Origin: Nitrososphaerota archaeon | GTDB taxonomy: Archaea; Thermoproteota; Nitrososphaeria; Nitrososphaerales; JACQRY01 | DNA: 47,076 nucleotides | Direction of reading: 5' to 3' | NCBI GenBank assembly: GCA_016184315.1 | Contig: JACPCU010000019.1 | Span: 1-47,076 of the forward strand | In this document: positions 1 to 9,140 of the stretch, in pieces | How positions within the stretch are numbered: the stretch's first letter is position 1 | Layout: each line of letters starts with the position of its first letter | The notes under the pieces: model-generated | Seen by the model: only the letters and a program-made list of their open reading frames with translations | What the model was told of the DNA's origin: nothing | The model's database searches: none | Made by a program: the position numbers and the translations under genes

Positions 1-2
1 AA

Positions 3-560
3 ATGTCTGGATTCGCAACCCTCGCCGCAATGGTCATCACCACAAGCATACTCTTCTCAATAGTCAACTACACCTTCACCGGCAATCTGAACGCTGGAAA
101 AAAATCCTCAGAGCTGATTGAAACACAGTCATCATCACTCGACAAAGAACTAAGAACAAAGCTCCGCATCGACAGTATCACTATCCTCTCAGGCGGACAA
201 CAAGTCAAAGCCAACATCACCAACACAGGGACACAGCCCATCAAAGTAGCCGAGTTAGAGTATGCCGATCTAGTACTTTCATACACCACTACAGGAGGCG
301 CCACTGTTTCCCGGAGGCTTACCTACTCTTTCTCTGGCAGCGATAATACATGGAAGATAAACAACGTCTTCACAGATGGCCGTCAAGGCGAAGGCGTAAG
401 CCCCATCGATCTTTCTCAAGGCTCAAGCGGACACTGGGATCCCAATGAACAGCTGGAGATTAAGGCAACACTGCCTTCGAGCGCTGCAGTCGACATTCTC
501 AAACCTCTGACTATGGTTCTTTCGACCGATAACGGAGTAACTGCTAGGCTAACGGTGTAG
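3..560 (+). CDS. arlG: Archaellum stator protein, ArlG-type
   Basis: This 185-residue protein has one N-terminal membrane helix (about residues 4-24, hydrophobic, beginning MSGFATLAAM) followed by a beta-rich extracytoplasmic domain. That is the architecture of ArlF/ArlG (FlaF/FlaG), which sit in the pseudoperiplasm and hold the archaellum motor static against the S-layer. It is the first gene seen of an operon continuing with a second stator protein, arlH, arlI and arlJ. In the common archaeal order G-F-H-I-J the first gene is ArlG. The G/F assignment rests on gene order, since both proteins share the same fold. The gene begins two bases into the window, so upstream operon members such as archaellins would lie outside it. 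Confidence 0.75.
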   Translation: MSGFATLAAMVITTSILFSIVNYTFTGNLNAGKKSSELIETQSSSLDKELRTKLRIDSITILSGGQQVKANITNTGTQPIKVAELEYADLVLSYTTTGGATVSRRLTYSFSGSDNTWKINNVFTDGRQGEGVSPIDLSQGSSGHWDPNEQLEIKATLPSSAAVDILKPLTMVLSTDNGVTARLTV

Positions 561-570
561 GTGAAAGAAG

Positions 571-1197
571 ATGGGTGGCTTCGCAAGTCTGGCGGCATTC
601 ATTTTTGCAAGTGTCGTCATAACGAACACAATAACCCATGTATCATCGCTGCTCAACGTTTTAGAACGACCCTCTGAAGACACCTACAGCCAGCTCAGCA
701 CCGTGCTTCAAACCTTTGACACAAGGATTGAAGTCACCGATTTCGCAGTAAACCTTGAAGCAGCTAACACAGTTTCAGAAATGCGTGTCCAAATCAAGAA
801 CAGCGGAGAGACATCTATCGCCTACGAAGATTTCCCCAAGATCGACTTGGTCCTAGTTTACGTTTCAAGAGGAGCCCTAGGACTCGGCGCTGCCACCGTC
901 GTTTCAAAACGGGTCCCGTTCAGCTTCGACCAGCAAGAACTCCTCGGAGGATCCAGTGCAGTTGACTGGCACCTGCTCAACATATCCAACGACAAAGTCA
1001 ACCCAATTAGCCTTCCCACAGAGTCAGGGGCGTGGGATAGAAATGAAACCATTACGGTCAAAATAGTCTTCCACACTTCTAGCATCAAAGCGTATAACGA
1101 CCCAGGATCGGGAACCTTCTTCGCCTTCGTATTCGCTTTGCCGGGCGGCACGTCAACACTGTACAACGCTCTGGAGCCCAGGAGGTTCATCCTTTGA
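571..1197 (+). CDS. arlF: Archaellum stator protein, ArlF-type
   Basis: A 208-residue protein with an N-terminal membrane helix (MGGFASLAAF onwards, to about residue 25) and a beta-sandwich-like outer domain, a paralogue in form of the preceding stator protein. ArlF binds S-layer protein and anchors the rotating archaellum in the envelope. It starts 10 bp after arlG. Its TGA stop overlaps the TTG start of arlH within TTGA, indicating translational coupling. The name ArlF rests on its place just before arlH. It could equally be the G-type paralogue, but membership of the pair is well supported. Confidence 0.75.
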   Translation: MGGFASLAAFIFASVVITNTITHVSSLLNVLERPSEDTYSQLSTVLQTFDTRIEVTDFAVNLEAANTVSEMRVQIKNSGETSIAYEDFPKIDLVLVYVSRGALGLGAATVVSKRVPFSFDQQELLGGSSAVDWHLLNISNDKVNPISLPTESGAWDRNETITVKIVFHTSSIKAYNDPGSGTFFAFVFALPGGTSTLYNALEPRRFIL

Positions 1198-1931
1198 GCT
1201 ATCTAACTGAGACTGGCAGCCCGTTCAGGGTTCCCACATCTCTCAAGTGGGGTAGCCCTGAGCTATTCAGGCAGCTTGGAGATGTGCCTCTCTCGTCACT
1301 TTGCCTGGTTGAAGGAGAGAATGCGACGGGCAAGAGTATTCTGCTTCAGCAATTGGCGTGGGCAGCCCTCAAAGAAGTGGGACTTAGGATCTCGTATTTT
1401 ACTACCGAATGCGCCTCCAGAGTTCTGCTCAACCAGTTCCAGTCGCTCTCCTTTTTCGTTGCACCGTTCTTCGTATCCGGCCATCTTCGAATACACGAGC
1501 TTCATACAAGAAAGCTGAAGTGGCAGGCGGAAACAGCCGATCACCTGATCAGCATCCTCTCCAAATATATGAGTCACATGAACACAGATGTCATAATAAT
1601 TGACTCTCTAACCCATCTAGTAGCTGAAGCCGGGGAGAAAAATGTCCTAGACTTCTTCACTATGTGCAGAAAATATACTGGCGGCTCCAACAAAACGATC
1701 TTCATTTCACTGCATCCTTTTGCAGTCAAAAATGAAATATTAAGCCGAATAAGATCGATTTGCGACGGTCACATTGTCCTTGCAATAAAAGAGCACAGGG
1801 GTAAGAGCCAAAGAACCATCTATATCTCCAAAATGAGAGGCGCTACAAAAAGCCAAGAAAAAATAGTTGCCTTCGACGTAGACGCTGCCTACGGTATTAA
1901 ACCCATAGCCTTCTCGACGGCGAAAGCATGA
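1194..1931 (+). CDS. arlH: Archaellum KaiC-like ATP-binding protein ArlH
   Basis: A 245-residue RecA/KaiC-superfamily protein. A P-loop reading GENATGKS lies at about residues 41-48. A Walker B strand reading DVIIIDSLTHL lies near residue 137. ArlH docks on the ArlI hexamer under the membrane and is thought to control motor assembly or switching in a nucleotide-dependent way. It uses a TTG start that overlaps the arlF stop, and its own TGA overlaps the ATG of arlI (ATGA). The order F-H-I-J, the length and the EGENATGKS type of P-loop make the assignment firm. The GENATGKS loop distinguishes it from the KaiC-like ATPases further downstream. Confidence 0.9.
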   Translation: MSYLTETGSPFRVPTSLKWGSPELFRQLGDVPLSSLCLVEGENATGKSILLQQLAWAALKEVGLRISYFTTECASRVLLNQFQSLSFFVAPFFVSGHLRIHELHTRKLKWQAETADHLISILSKYMSHMNTDVIIIDSLTHLVAEAGEKNVLDFFTMCRKYTGGSNKTIFISLHPFAVKNEILSRIRSICDGHIVLAIKEHRGKSQRTIYISKMRGATKSQEKIVAFDVDAAYGIKPIAFSTAKA

Positions 1932-3688
1932 CAGCAACAATACAGCTGGAGAAGATCGTAGACAACTGTAATCCCCTAGCCATAAGAATCGAATCATGCC
2001 AGCTCTACACTTCCCTGTCGAAAGAATTTCAGGAAGCATCGGCGAAGAACATCCATCTACTCGCCTATCTGCACGGAGAGCTCTCTAAGGGAGAGAGCCT
2101 TCCCAACTACGTTGTTCAACTATCAAGAGACATGAAGAAGATCGAAAACTACAACTTCATCTATCCCGTCGGAGACCCGCTCTTCGTTAATCTCTGCTCC
2201 AACCCTGCAGGTGGAAGAGCGATATATAGCATAATCCAACCCGCAGTACCGCCAAAAACAGATGCTCTCTTTGACATGGTCGAAGAAGCACTGGCATACG
2301 TAATCGACGAGAAACATGACTTTGAAACTCCGAAGGAGCAAGAAAAAATACTTCTAGACCTTCTTCATTCCACAGTTCTAATAGACGACTCTCTTTCAGA
2401 AGTGGGGCAACATAAAGTTCAGAAACGCAAGAAAGGCTTCAACATAATCAATGTTAACAAGGAAACGATGTCAGTCCTGGAATACGCCTTAATCAACGAA
2501 AAGATAGGCATGGGCATCATCGAACCCTTGATGCGGGACCCCTACCTGGAAGACATATCATGCCGTGGTGTAGGGACGCTGTTCATTGAGCATAAGGTGT
2601 TCGGAAGCTGCGAGTCAACTATAGAGTTTGCCAAAGACGAACCTCTAGATCACTTTGTCATGAAAATGTCAGAGAGGATTGGCAGACCCGTCAACATCAG
2701 GAGACCCATCGTTGATGCAACTCTACCGGACGGATCAAGGATCAACATAGTTTACAGCAGAGACGTTAGCCGCAATGGCACAAATTTCACTATCAGAAAA
2801 TTCTCCGATATTCCAATAAGCGCGACCCAGCTCATACAATGGGGCACTTTCGACTCAACGATGGCGGCATATCTTTGGATGATGCTGAACGAAGGAATGA
2901 GCATTTGGGTTTCAGGAGAAACAGCGTCTGGGAAAACCACGACTCTGAGGGCAGTAACTGAATTCATCAATCCTAATGCCAAGATAGTTTCGATCGAGGA
3001 TACTCCAGAGGTCCAAGTTCCTCATGAAAACTGGATAAGAGAAGTAACCAGGGATTCAGAGGAGGCACATACATCTATAGATATATTTGATCTCATTAAG
3101 GCCGCGCTGAGACAGCGACCAAATTATATCATAGTAGGAGAGATACGAGGCAAAGAAGGAAACATTGCGTTTCAAGCTATGCAAACAGGTCATCCTGTAA
3201 TGGCCACCTTCCATGCAAGCTCAATAGAAAAACTAATCCAGCGACTCACAGGATCACCCATCGAAGTACCTAAGGTATACGTCGATAATCTAAACCTAGC
3301 GCTAGTACAAGGCGCGGTCAGAATCCCCCAGACAGGCAGATTGGAAAGACGCGTTCTGAGCATAAATGAAATTGCCGGCTATGACCAGACAGAGAACCGC
3401 TTCGATTTCGTCGAGATGTTCTCTTGGGATCCTTCCAGTGACACCTTTACCTACAGAGGCGCAGGGAGCAGTTTCCTCATGGAAGAAAAAATTGGTCCCA
3501 TGAGGGGCGTTGACAGCCGCGACATGAGTAAATTGTATGATGAGATGAAGAGTAGGGCTGAGATCTTGGAACGGCTCGCCAAGATGGGTGTCACAAACTA
3601 CTGGGATTTGTGGCGCTCGATAAAAACCGTCTCAAAGCTTGGCGTAGACAGATCACTGAACTTACTAAAGGCAGGTCAGAAACTATGA
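1928..3688 (+). CDS. arlI: Archaellum motor ATPase ArlI
   Basis: A 586-residue type II/IV secretion ATPase of the ArlI (FlaI) family, which powers assembly and rotation of the archaellum. Visible motifs in order are Walker A GETASGKTT (about 330-338), the Asp box IEDTPEVQVP (about 357-366), Walker B IIVGEIRG (about 401-408) and the His box GHPVMATFHA (about 421-430). The N-terminal 200 residues form the lineage-variable domain. The family normally runs 500-600 residues, so it is full length. The ATG overlaps the arlH stop, and the stop overlaps the likely ATG of arlJ at 3685, so the motor genes are tightly coupled. Confidence 0.95.
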   Translation: MTATIQLEKIVDNCNPLAIRIESCQLYTSLSKEFQEASAKNIHLLAYLHGELSKGESLPNYVVQLSRDMKKIENYNFIYPVGDPLFVNLCSNPAGGRAIYSIIQPAVPPKTDALFDMVEEALAYVIDEKHDFETPKEQEKILLDLLHSTVLIDDSLSEVGQHKVQKRKKGFNIINVNKETMSVLEYALINEKIGMGIIEPLMRDPYLEDISCRGVGTLFIEHKVFGSCESTIEFAKDEPLDHFVMKMSERIGRPVNIRRPIVDATLPDGSRINIVYSRDVSRNGTNFTIRKFSDIPISATQLIQWGTFDSTMAAYLWMMLNEGMSIWVSGETASGKTTTLRAVTEFINPNAKIVSIEDTPEVQVPHENWIREVTRDSEEAHTSIDIFDLIKAALRQRPNYIIVGEIRGKEGNIAFQAMQTGHPVMATFHASSIEKLIQRLTGSPIEVPKVYVDNLNLALVQGAVRIPQTGRLERRVLSINEIAGYDQTENRFDFVEMFSWDPSSDTFTYRGAGSSFLMEEKIGPMRGVDSRDMSKLYDEMKSRAEILERLAKMGVTNYWDLWRSIKTVSKLGVDRSLNLLKAGQKL

Positions 3689-5271
3689 GGTTGAGCACAA
3701 TCCAGATTGGAAAGCAGTCACAGAAAGGCTCTTCAGGAGCAATCAGCCAAGCGTCCTCTAAAGCGAGAGGAAAGACATCAAAGAAACTGTTTCCCCTGTT
3801 CATGCTTTACCTGTCCTGCATATCAACCGCGGAACTATCTTCCAAAGACCTTATTGCTTCCTTAGGAAGGCTTCAACACATCTTCGGATACATCTCAGTC
3901 GCCTTCAGGAAAATCGACCTTCTCATCAACAAGTGGGGGTATGAACAGGTTAAGGCGTGCAGAATCACAGCGGAATTATGCAACGAGCCTCTCCTCAAAG
4001 GCTTCCTAGTCAGGTTTGCACAAGCGATCAGCGTCAACACCCCCATAACAGAATTTACAAGAATCGAATACGAAAAATACGAGATTACCCTAGAAGATGA
4101 GTACACGAGAACAATGGACAAGCTCAAGAGCCTCTCCGAAGCCTATTCCGCCATTCTTACTTCAAGCGCTTTTATCTCCGTATCCATGCTGCTATCAGCT
4201 ATCACCTTTGCTTCAACCGCGGTAAATGCACTTCTCGGAGTAACCGTTTTAGCTGTTGCCATAACAATTATTGTCTTCATCTTCCTACTCCATTCAAACG
4301 CGCCGTCTGAAGAAGTAGCGAACAAGTTAGAGGGCAGACCTGCAAGGCTTCAGAAACTATCACGACTCGCTAATCCAGCAGTATTTGTCGGTCTGATGGT
4401 AATGGTTGTCCCACATCTATTGTACATTCTCGGCGTGATAAAATTCACAGCCATACTCGAATCGGATTCCCTTCTCAAATACATGTTCCCCACGCCTATC
4501 TTTCTGATTCCGCCTGGCGTAGTGCTCACTGTACTAGGTTGGAAAGGGAACAGGATGATCAAAGGGATCAAGGAGATTGATAATGAGTATCCGCTGTTCG
4601 TAAAGACTCTTGGGAAGGCTTGTTCGATCACAGGTTCTCTCTCCACTGGCGTCTCCAGAATACTTCACAGCGATTTTGGTCGATTGACACCAGTCGTCAG
4701 AAGGCAACATCATAAAATGAAGCTCGGAGTGCGCCGCGATTATTCACTGCGAGTCATGGAGGCGGAAACTGGAAGCGAGCTTATTCGCCAGATTACGGAA
4801 ATTTTCTATGATTCCACTAATAAAGGAGGTAAATTCGCAGAAGTATCGTATCTTTGCTTCAGTTTCTCTAGCAGCTGGCTTGCGAAAAAGAAAAAGAGAG
4901 CACAAGTAGCTGGATACTTAAAGGGACTCATTATTCCTCTGCAAATAACTTTCGTCTCAATAATCACCATGACACAAGGATTGGCAACTCTTCTCATAGG
5001 CTTCGGGAAAAAACTTGGAACAGGCGCAATCCAGATAGGGGGAGTTGACCCTGAGGTCATGACGGCATTCTTCTTCGGGATCCTGCTTTCTCTAACCTTG
5101 GGGAACGCTTTGGCTATCTGGGTCATATACGGAGACTCAAGGTTCACTTTCACATACTACTTCGGATTCATCATGCTAGTCAGCGGATTACTCATCTTCT
5201 TAGTCGGAATAGCTACAGGCTCTCTACTAAGTGGTTTCACAAAACTCGGAGAGCTGGCAGGAGCAGGATAG
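3685..5271 (+). CDS. arlJ: Archaellum membrane platform protein ArlJ
   Basis: A 528-residue polytopic membrane protein of the TadC/GspF superfamily, the platform on which ArlI acts. Hydrophobic segments occur in the middle (about residues 160-210 and 230-300) and at the C-terminus (several helices after residue 410), separated by charged cytoplasmic regions as expected for ArlJ. The start was placed at ATG 3685, which forms an ATGA overlap with the arlI stop like the other junctions in this operon. A longer reading from GTG 3610 would overlap arlI by 79 bp and is less likely. Position directly after arlI and the repeated platform pattern support the call. Confidence 0.92.
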   Translation: MRLSTIQIGKQSQKGSSGAISQASSKARGKTSKKLFPLFMLYLSCISTAELSSKDLIASLGRLQHIFGYISVAFRKIDLLINKWGYEQVKACRITAELCNEPLLKGFLVRFAQAISVNTPITEFTRIEYEKYEITLEDEYTRTMDKLKSLSEAYSAILTSSAFISVSMLLSAITFASTAVNALLGVTVLAVAITIIVFIFLLHSNAPSEEVANKLEGRPARLQKLSRLANPAVFVGLMVMVVPHLLYILGVIKFTAILESDSLLKYMFPTPIFLIPPGVVLTVLGWKGNRMIKGIKEIDNEYPLFVKTLGKACSITGSLSTGVSRILHSDFGRLTPVVRRQHHKMKLGVRRDYSLRVMEAETGSELIRQITEIFYDSTNKGGKFAEVSYLCFSFSSSWLAKKKKRAQVAGYLKGLIIPLQITFVSIITMTQGLATLLIGFGKKLGTGAIQIGGVDPEVMTAFFFGILLSLTLGNALAIWVIYGDSRFTFTYYFGFIMLVSGLLIFLVGIATGSLLSGFTKLGELAGAG

Positions 5272-5311
5272 GTGAGCTGCATATGTCTAGTGATATGTGG
5301 GAGGAGAAAGG

Positions 5312-6115
5312 TTGACATCTAATCAGACCGTCGAAGGGGCAGTTATTTCTCAGGAAAAGGCGAATGGCAATAGGGTGAGACGAATACGTAGACTCTTGAC
5401 CAGAATTTACGTCCTAGGCCCTATCTTAGCATTAGCTGAACTTGCTGTGATCTTCAGAGTGGAATTGATTAGATTACTGGCGCCGTTGATCTCTGTCGTA
5501 CAGAATCCTTTGAACTTCTCTTTTATTGCTGCAGTAGCAGTAGCAGCAGAGTTAGCAACATTGCTTAGATCCCGGGTCAAGAAAACCAATCTCAAAAACA
5601 TCAAGAAACCAGCTATGCCATCATTGTTCCGCAGCCGTAAGAAAGGAGAGGTAAAAACGTCGAAGAGCACCCAGCAAAAGGAAAGCAACACGCCAGACAC
5701 CGCGTTGATCACTGAGCTCTCGAAGCTCCATTCAACCCATCAAGCGGAAATTAAACTCATGGAAGAACTCCTGCAGGAATTCAAGCTCATTAAAGGAGAG
5801 TTCTCAAAGCTCAGTTCAACGCGTTTCACCCCTCAGCCTCCACCAGCACCCAGTAAAGCAGAAGAACCCAATCCGCCTCAGCCGCCAACTCCTCAGCCAA
5901 CAAACCAAGCAAAAGCTGAAGAAACCACCAGACCCCAAGAAATTGTCGACAATGAACCCCAAATCTCAGCAGAACCGAAATTCAACAAAATAGTTACCCC
6001 ACGTCCAAGCGACGTCAATCGAAACCTCCAAGGTGAAGGCGCGGCAGTCGTAAGCGTCGCAAATGACCTTAGGGGCGAGGTCAAGCGTCTAGCAAAAGTT
6101 CTCAAAGGAAAATAA
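5312..6115 (+). CDS. Membrane-anchored coiled-coil, proline-rich protein; possible archaellum accessory factor
   Basis: A 267-residue protein that I cannot assign to a named family. Two membrane helices lie in the first 90 residues (around YVLGPILALAELAVIF and NFSFIAAVAVAAELATLL). A basic stretch follows, then a predicted coiled coil (about 130-160, rich in Glu/Lys/Leu), a Pro/Gln/Ala-rich linker (about 170-215) and a short charged C-terminal helix. I chose TTG 5312 because a GGAGGAG ribosome site lies 7 bp upstream. A GTG at 5297 is possible. It follows arlJ by 40 bp on the same strand. Crenarchaeal ArlX, a membrane scaffold with a coiled coil, is the nearest functional analogue, but homology is not shown here. 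Confidence 0.7.
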   Translation: MTSNQTVEGAVISQEKANGNRVRRIRRLLTRIYVLGPILALAELAVIFRVELIRLLAPLISVVQNPLNFSFIAAVAVAAELATLLRSRVKKTNLKNIKKPAMPSLFRSRKKGEVKTSKSTQQKESNTPDTALITELSKLHSTHQAEIKLMEELLQEFKLIKGEFSKLSSTRFTPQPPPAPSKAEEPNPPQPPTPQPTNQAKAEETTRPQEIVDNEPQISAEPKFNKIVTPRPSDVNRNLQGEGAAVVSVANDLRGEVKRLAKVLKGK

Positions 6116-6154
6116 GCTTCTCACAAGACTGCTTTCGCTTAAATACCCGTAACC

Positions 6155-6916
6155 ATGGAGAAAACAAGGACGAGAACAATGCAAAACCGTGTTCCCACCG
6201 GCATCCAAGGGCTGGACGAGATCCTAGGCGGGGGACTGCTAAGACGTAGCTGCGTTATCATCTCGGGTGGACCAGGAAGCGGAAAAACAACCTTGGCCAC
6301 GCAGTTCCTATATTCAGGGCTGACGGATTACAAGGAGCCGGCACTGTACCTCACTCTTACAGAGAGCCCTAACGAAATCAAAAATAACATGAAGGCATAT
6401 GGCTGGGACCTTGAAACAGCAGAAAAAACTGGCGGCCTAAAAATAATCGACGCCAGGCCCATCCTTCTAACAAGCGAAGGCCTAATCACGCCTAACGAAT
6501 CCCTTTTCAGAGGAGAAATGCTCCCATTCAGCCATATTGCACGACTCATACTGAAGGAAATAAGAGACATCAAGGCAAAAAGAGTGATCATAGACTCTAT
6601 CACCGTCCTGGTTCTGCAATACGTGAACAAATTCTATATCAGGCAGGGGCTACTGGGCCTCGTTCAAGCGCTTTCCTCCCAAGACTGCACTTCCCTCCTG
6701 CTCCAAGAAACCGTAGGTGAGAGAAACACGATTCCTCTCGAGTGGGCACTGGCCCACGGCGTCATATCACTAAGCTGTGATCCGAAAGGAGGCGACACTG
6801 CTCGCGCCATCCAAATCGTGAAGATGAGAGGCATCAAACACGGCGAACGCGTCTATGCAATGGAGATAAGGGAGAAAGGGATAGTAGTCCATCCGAAGGT
6901 AACAGTCCTACCCTAA
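6155..6916 (+). CDS. KaiC-like RecA-superfamily ATPase (island copy 1)
   Basis: A 253-residue single-domain KaiC/RadA-like protein. It opens with the typical TGIQGLDEILGGG segment. A Walker A GGPGSGKTT lies at about residues 38-46, the KaiC-type strand reading LTLTESPNEI carries the usual catalytic acidic position, and a Walker B reads RVIIDSITVL. Proteins of this group in archaea act as ATP-dependent signalling or regulatory switches, and substrates are mostly unknown. It follows the archaellum operon by 39 bp. An A/T-rich box near 6139-6145 would fit better with initiation at the internal ATG 6179 (Met9), so the first eight residues are uncertain. Its stop overlaps that of the convergent winged-helix gene. 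Confidence 0.85.
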   Translation: MEKTRTRTMQNRVPTGIQGLDEILGGGLLRRSCVIISGGPGSGKTTLATQFLYSGLTDYKEPALYLTLTESPNEIKNNMKAYGWDLETAEKTGGLKIIDARPILLTSEGLITPNESLFRGEMLPFSHIARLILKEIRDIKAKRVIIDSITVLVLQYVNKFYIRQGLLGLVQALSSQDCTSLLLQETVGERNTIPLEWALAHGVISLSCDPKGGDTARAIQIVKMRGIKHGERVYAMEIREKGIVVHPKVTVLP

Positions 6917-7269
6917 TAGTACTTGGTTACTCTGAAATACACTTTCTTGCCTTTCCTGACCTTGCTCAGGTAACCTAGACGTGTCAGTTGATTAAGGTAT
7001 ATGTTTTCCACAGACCTCGTTCTACCAGTTCTCGTAGCTAAGGTTTGAGCATCCGCTTCGCCGATGGACTGCATCGACATGATTGTCTTCCTCAAGGCAT
7101 CCGGAAGGTCTAGCAGGGGCGAAGAGCCTAAGGATGGTTTACCCGCACCGTAGACATAAGGGGGAGCCTGCTGTAAGGTTTGCTCTACGGCGGTTAGTCT
7201 TCTTTCGAGATCTTCGATCTTTCGAAGAAGCTCTTCAATGCTATGTGTCAAACGGTTACTCCTACCCAT
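6913..7269 (-). CDS. Winged-helix DNA-binding protein with N-terminal coiled coil
   Basis: A 118-residue protein with an N-terminal leucine-rich coiled coil (about residues 8-34, probable dimerisation), a linker, and a C-terminal winged helix (about 55-118) containing ADAQTLATRTGRTRSVENIYLNQLTRLGYL-like helix-turn-helix spacing and a basic wing (KVRKGKKVYFRV). It is likely a transcription regulator of neighbouring genes. It converges on the first KaiC-like gene with overlapping stops and diverges from the second. A TATA-like box on the minus strand at 7275-7283 lies only about 8 bp from ATG 7269 but 28 bp from TTG 7251 (codon 7), so a leaderless start at 7251 may be the real one. Confidence 0.75.
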   Translation of the reverse strand: MGRSNRLTHSIEELLRKIEDLERRLTAVEQTLQQAPPYVYGAGKPSLGSSPLLDLPDALRKTIMSMQSIGEADAQTLATRTGRTRSVENIYLNQLTRLGYLSKVRKGKKVYFRVTKYY

Positions 7270-7553
7270 TCATACATATAAAACCCTTCAAACAATCGTA
7301 TTCTGGTTTTGCCTTGATTCCTGATGTCAAGACATTTGCGGATAATGGAAAACCGTGTCCGGTGACCTAACTGCCTGGAATGACCTAGATACTCCGTGTG
7401 AAGGCTCAGGAGACGAGTTCTTGACAGAACCTCCCTTTACCCGCTTTACAAACCCCCCTAAACCATTTCTGCGCGAGGACTTGATATGGCAAGCCTTGAT
7501 GGTTGAACAACACCTAAAAGATTAAAAGATAAGAGCAAACAAATTGATGCCTA
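7252..7553. promoter_or_regulatory. Divergent intergenic region with two TATA-like boxes
   Basis: This roughly 300 bp spacer separates the winged-helix gene (minus strand) from the second KaiC-like gene (plus strand). I see a minus-strand TATA-like box at 7275-7283 (TTTATATG). A plus-strand A/T-rich box at about 7516-7530 (containing ATTAAAAGAT) lies 28 bp before ATG 7554. The centre, 7290-7500, shows no convincing gene, RNA or repeat. Confidence 0.5.
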
Positions 7554-8291
7554 ATGGCCAGCGCGGGCAATGATGGTCGCCCCTCTTTTTTAGTCATGGG
7601 AACAGAAGTGCCATCAGGATACAGCGTGTTAGTAACAGGAGCCCCCGGCGCTGGAAAAACATCTATTGCGCGCTCTTCGTTCAGAGAAGCAATAGCTGCA
7701 ACAAACAAAGGCATACTTGTAGCCCTTGAGCCGCAGCGAAGATGGGGTCCTGAAACCCCCCTCTCCAATGACTGCAAGGTTCTCCGGCTGGACGGATATT
7801 CTTGGAAGGCAGGAATGGCCAGTGGGAAATATTCAGTTAGAAACCTTTCGAATCTGAACGACTTGAGCATCAAGATGATGGAAGCTGCTGACGAAGTAGG
7901 GCAGGACTTCTTCTACACTGTGGACTCCCTGTCAGATCTGGCGGTCTATTGTAAGGAAGAAGACATATTGAGGTTTGTGGATGTAGTGCTAGCATATTAT
8001 CGGGCACGATGCGGCACTGGGATATGGGTAGTTGAAGAGGGCATACATACAAACAGCTTCAACAACATGCTGAAGCACTTGACGGATGCAGTATTGGAAC
8101 TGAAGCTTGATGAGCAAGAAGAGAATTTGGACAGGCGCATGAGATGGGCAATTCTCAGAGGACCTTCAGCACCTGCAAGGTGGGTGAGATTCTCGATTCT
8201 CGGAGATGGGCAAGTGGTGTCAGGTGGCCATGCGCTATCCTCGAATGTCGACGCACCTCCTCATCCTACTGCAGACAACACGTCTGATTGA
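7554..8291 (+). CDS. Divergent KaiC-like ATPase (island copy 2)
   Basis: A 245-residue P-loop protein with Walker A GAPGAGKTS (about residues 29-37), preceded by the VPSGYSVLVT strand. A Walker B-like strand reads FFYTVDSLSDL. It has the KaiC/ArlH layout but lacks the TGIxGLDEIL entry motif, and the acidic pair after strand 2 is replaced (VALEPQRRW), so catalysis may be weak or altered. The C-terminal tail after about residue 225 is disordered-looking (Pro/Ala/Ser-rich). ATG 7554 fits a leaderless transcript from the A/T-rich box at 7516-7530. It is the middle member of three KaiC-fold proteins between the archaellum operon and a membrane sensor-like gene. Confidence 0.8.
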   Translation: MASAGNDGRPSFLVMGTEVPSGYSVLVTGAPGAGKTSIARSSFREAIAATNKGILVALEPQRRWGPETPLSNDCKVLRLDGYSWKAGMASGKYSVRNLSNLNDLSIKMMEAADEVGQDFFYTVDSLSDLAVYCKEEDILRFVDVVLAYYRARCGTGIWVVEEGIHTNSFNNMLKHLTDAVLELKLDEQEENLDRRMRWAILRGPSAPARWVRFSILGDGQVVSGGHALSSNVDAPPHPTADNTSD

Positions 8292-8403
8292 CTGAAAACA
8301 TATTACACACGATGAATCCATCCCTTTGGAGTCCAATAGTGAAGTTGTCTCCCCAAAGCGAATACGACAAGTGTAGAACATGTAAACATTATATAGTTCA
8401 ACT

Positions 8404-8416
8404 GTTTAAGTTTTAG
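8404..8416 (+). promoter_or_regulatory. TATA-like box for the third KaiC-like gene
   Basis: An A/T-rich stretch (GTTTAAGTTTTAG) lies 25-30 bp upstream of ATG 8439, the spacing expected for an archaeal leaderless promoter. A second A/T-rich stretch (CATTATATAG) lies a little further upstream at about 8388-8397. Confidence 0.5.
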
Positions 8417-8438
8417 TAGGATAAGCGGCGAGCATCTG

Positions 8439-9119
8439 ATGGAGAGAATAAAGAGCGGTGTCCCCGGCCTAGACGGCCTAATGGAAGGAGGAGTCCCCAA
8501 GGGATCCATCACAATCCTAGCGGGAAACACGGGGAGCGGAAAAACCATCTTCGGAACACAATTCATACACAATGGTGCAGTCCAATACAACGAGAAAGGA
8601 GTATACGCCACCTTAGAAGAAGACGCAGCCACTTTCAAAGAAAACATGCGAAGATTCGGCTTCAACCTAGACCAACTCGAGAAATCAGGAAAAATAATGA
8701 TCCTAGACCATGAGATGCTTAGAAGCGGTGGTCTGGATGTTAATCTCAGGTTCATCACAGAAAAGATGCGTGATCTTAAAGCCACTAGACTTGTAATCGA
8801 CTCACTGACAGCATTCCTAGCAGCCTGCGAAGAGAAACTAGCATACAGATCAGCTCTCTACCTGATGCATGATCAGCTCAAAGGCAACGAATACACCACC
8901 CTCATGACTGTCAGCGTACCCTCAGGAAGCCAGACTCTCGGCATGGGCATCGAAGAGTTCATGGCAGACGGAGTGATACAGCTTGAAAACGTGGTGCAAG
9001 AACTCGAGATCCGCACCCGTTTTGTAATCAGAAAGATGCGAGGGACAGGCCATAGTCGTAAGTTCCACAGAGTAATGTTCCTTCCTTCTGGGCTAGAAAT
9101 AGTGCCGTTCACATCATAA
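8439..9119 (+). CDS. KaiC-like RecA-superfamily ATPase (island copy 3)
   Basis: A 226-residue single-domain KaiC-like ATPase that looks catalytically complete. The entry motif SGVPGLDGLMEGG is followed by Walker A GNTGSGKT (about 29-36). The catalytic acidic pair appears in YATLEEDAATF, Walker B in RLVIDSLTAF, and the KaiC-type C-terminal strand in RKMRGTGHSRKFH. It has its own TATA-like box (8404-8416). It is followed after 21 bp by the seven-helix membrane protein, so the two are probably co-transcribed. I infer a membrane input module feeding this ATPase. No substrate can be read from the sequence. Confidence 0.88.
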   Translation: MERIKSGVPGLDGLMEGGVPKGSITILAGNTGSGKTIFGTQFIHNGAVQYNEKGVYATLEEDAATFKENMRRFGFNLDQLEKSGKIMILDHEMLRSGGLDVNLRFITEKMRDLKATRLVIDSLTAFLAACEEKLAYRSALYLMHDQLKGNEYTTLMTVSVPSGSQTLGMGIEEFMADGVIQLENVVQELEIRTRFVIRKMRGTGHSRKFHRVMFLPSGLEIVPFTS

Positions 9120-9140
9120 AGGAGGGCCGTTCAAGACCGA

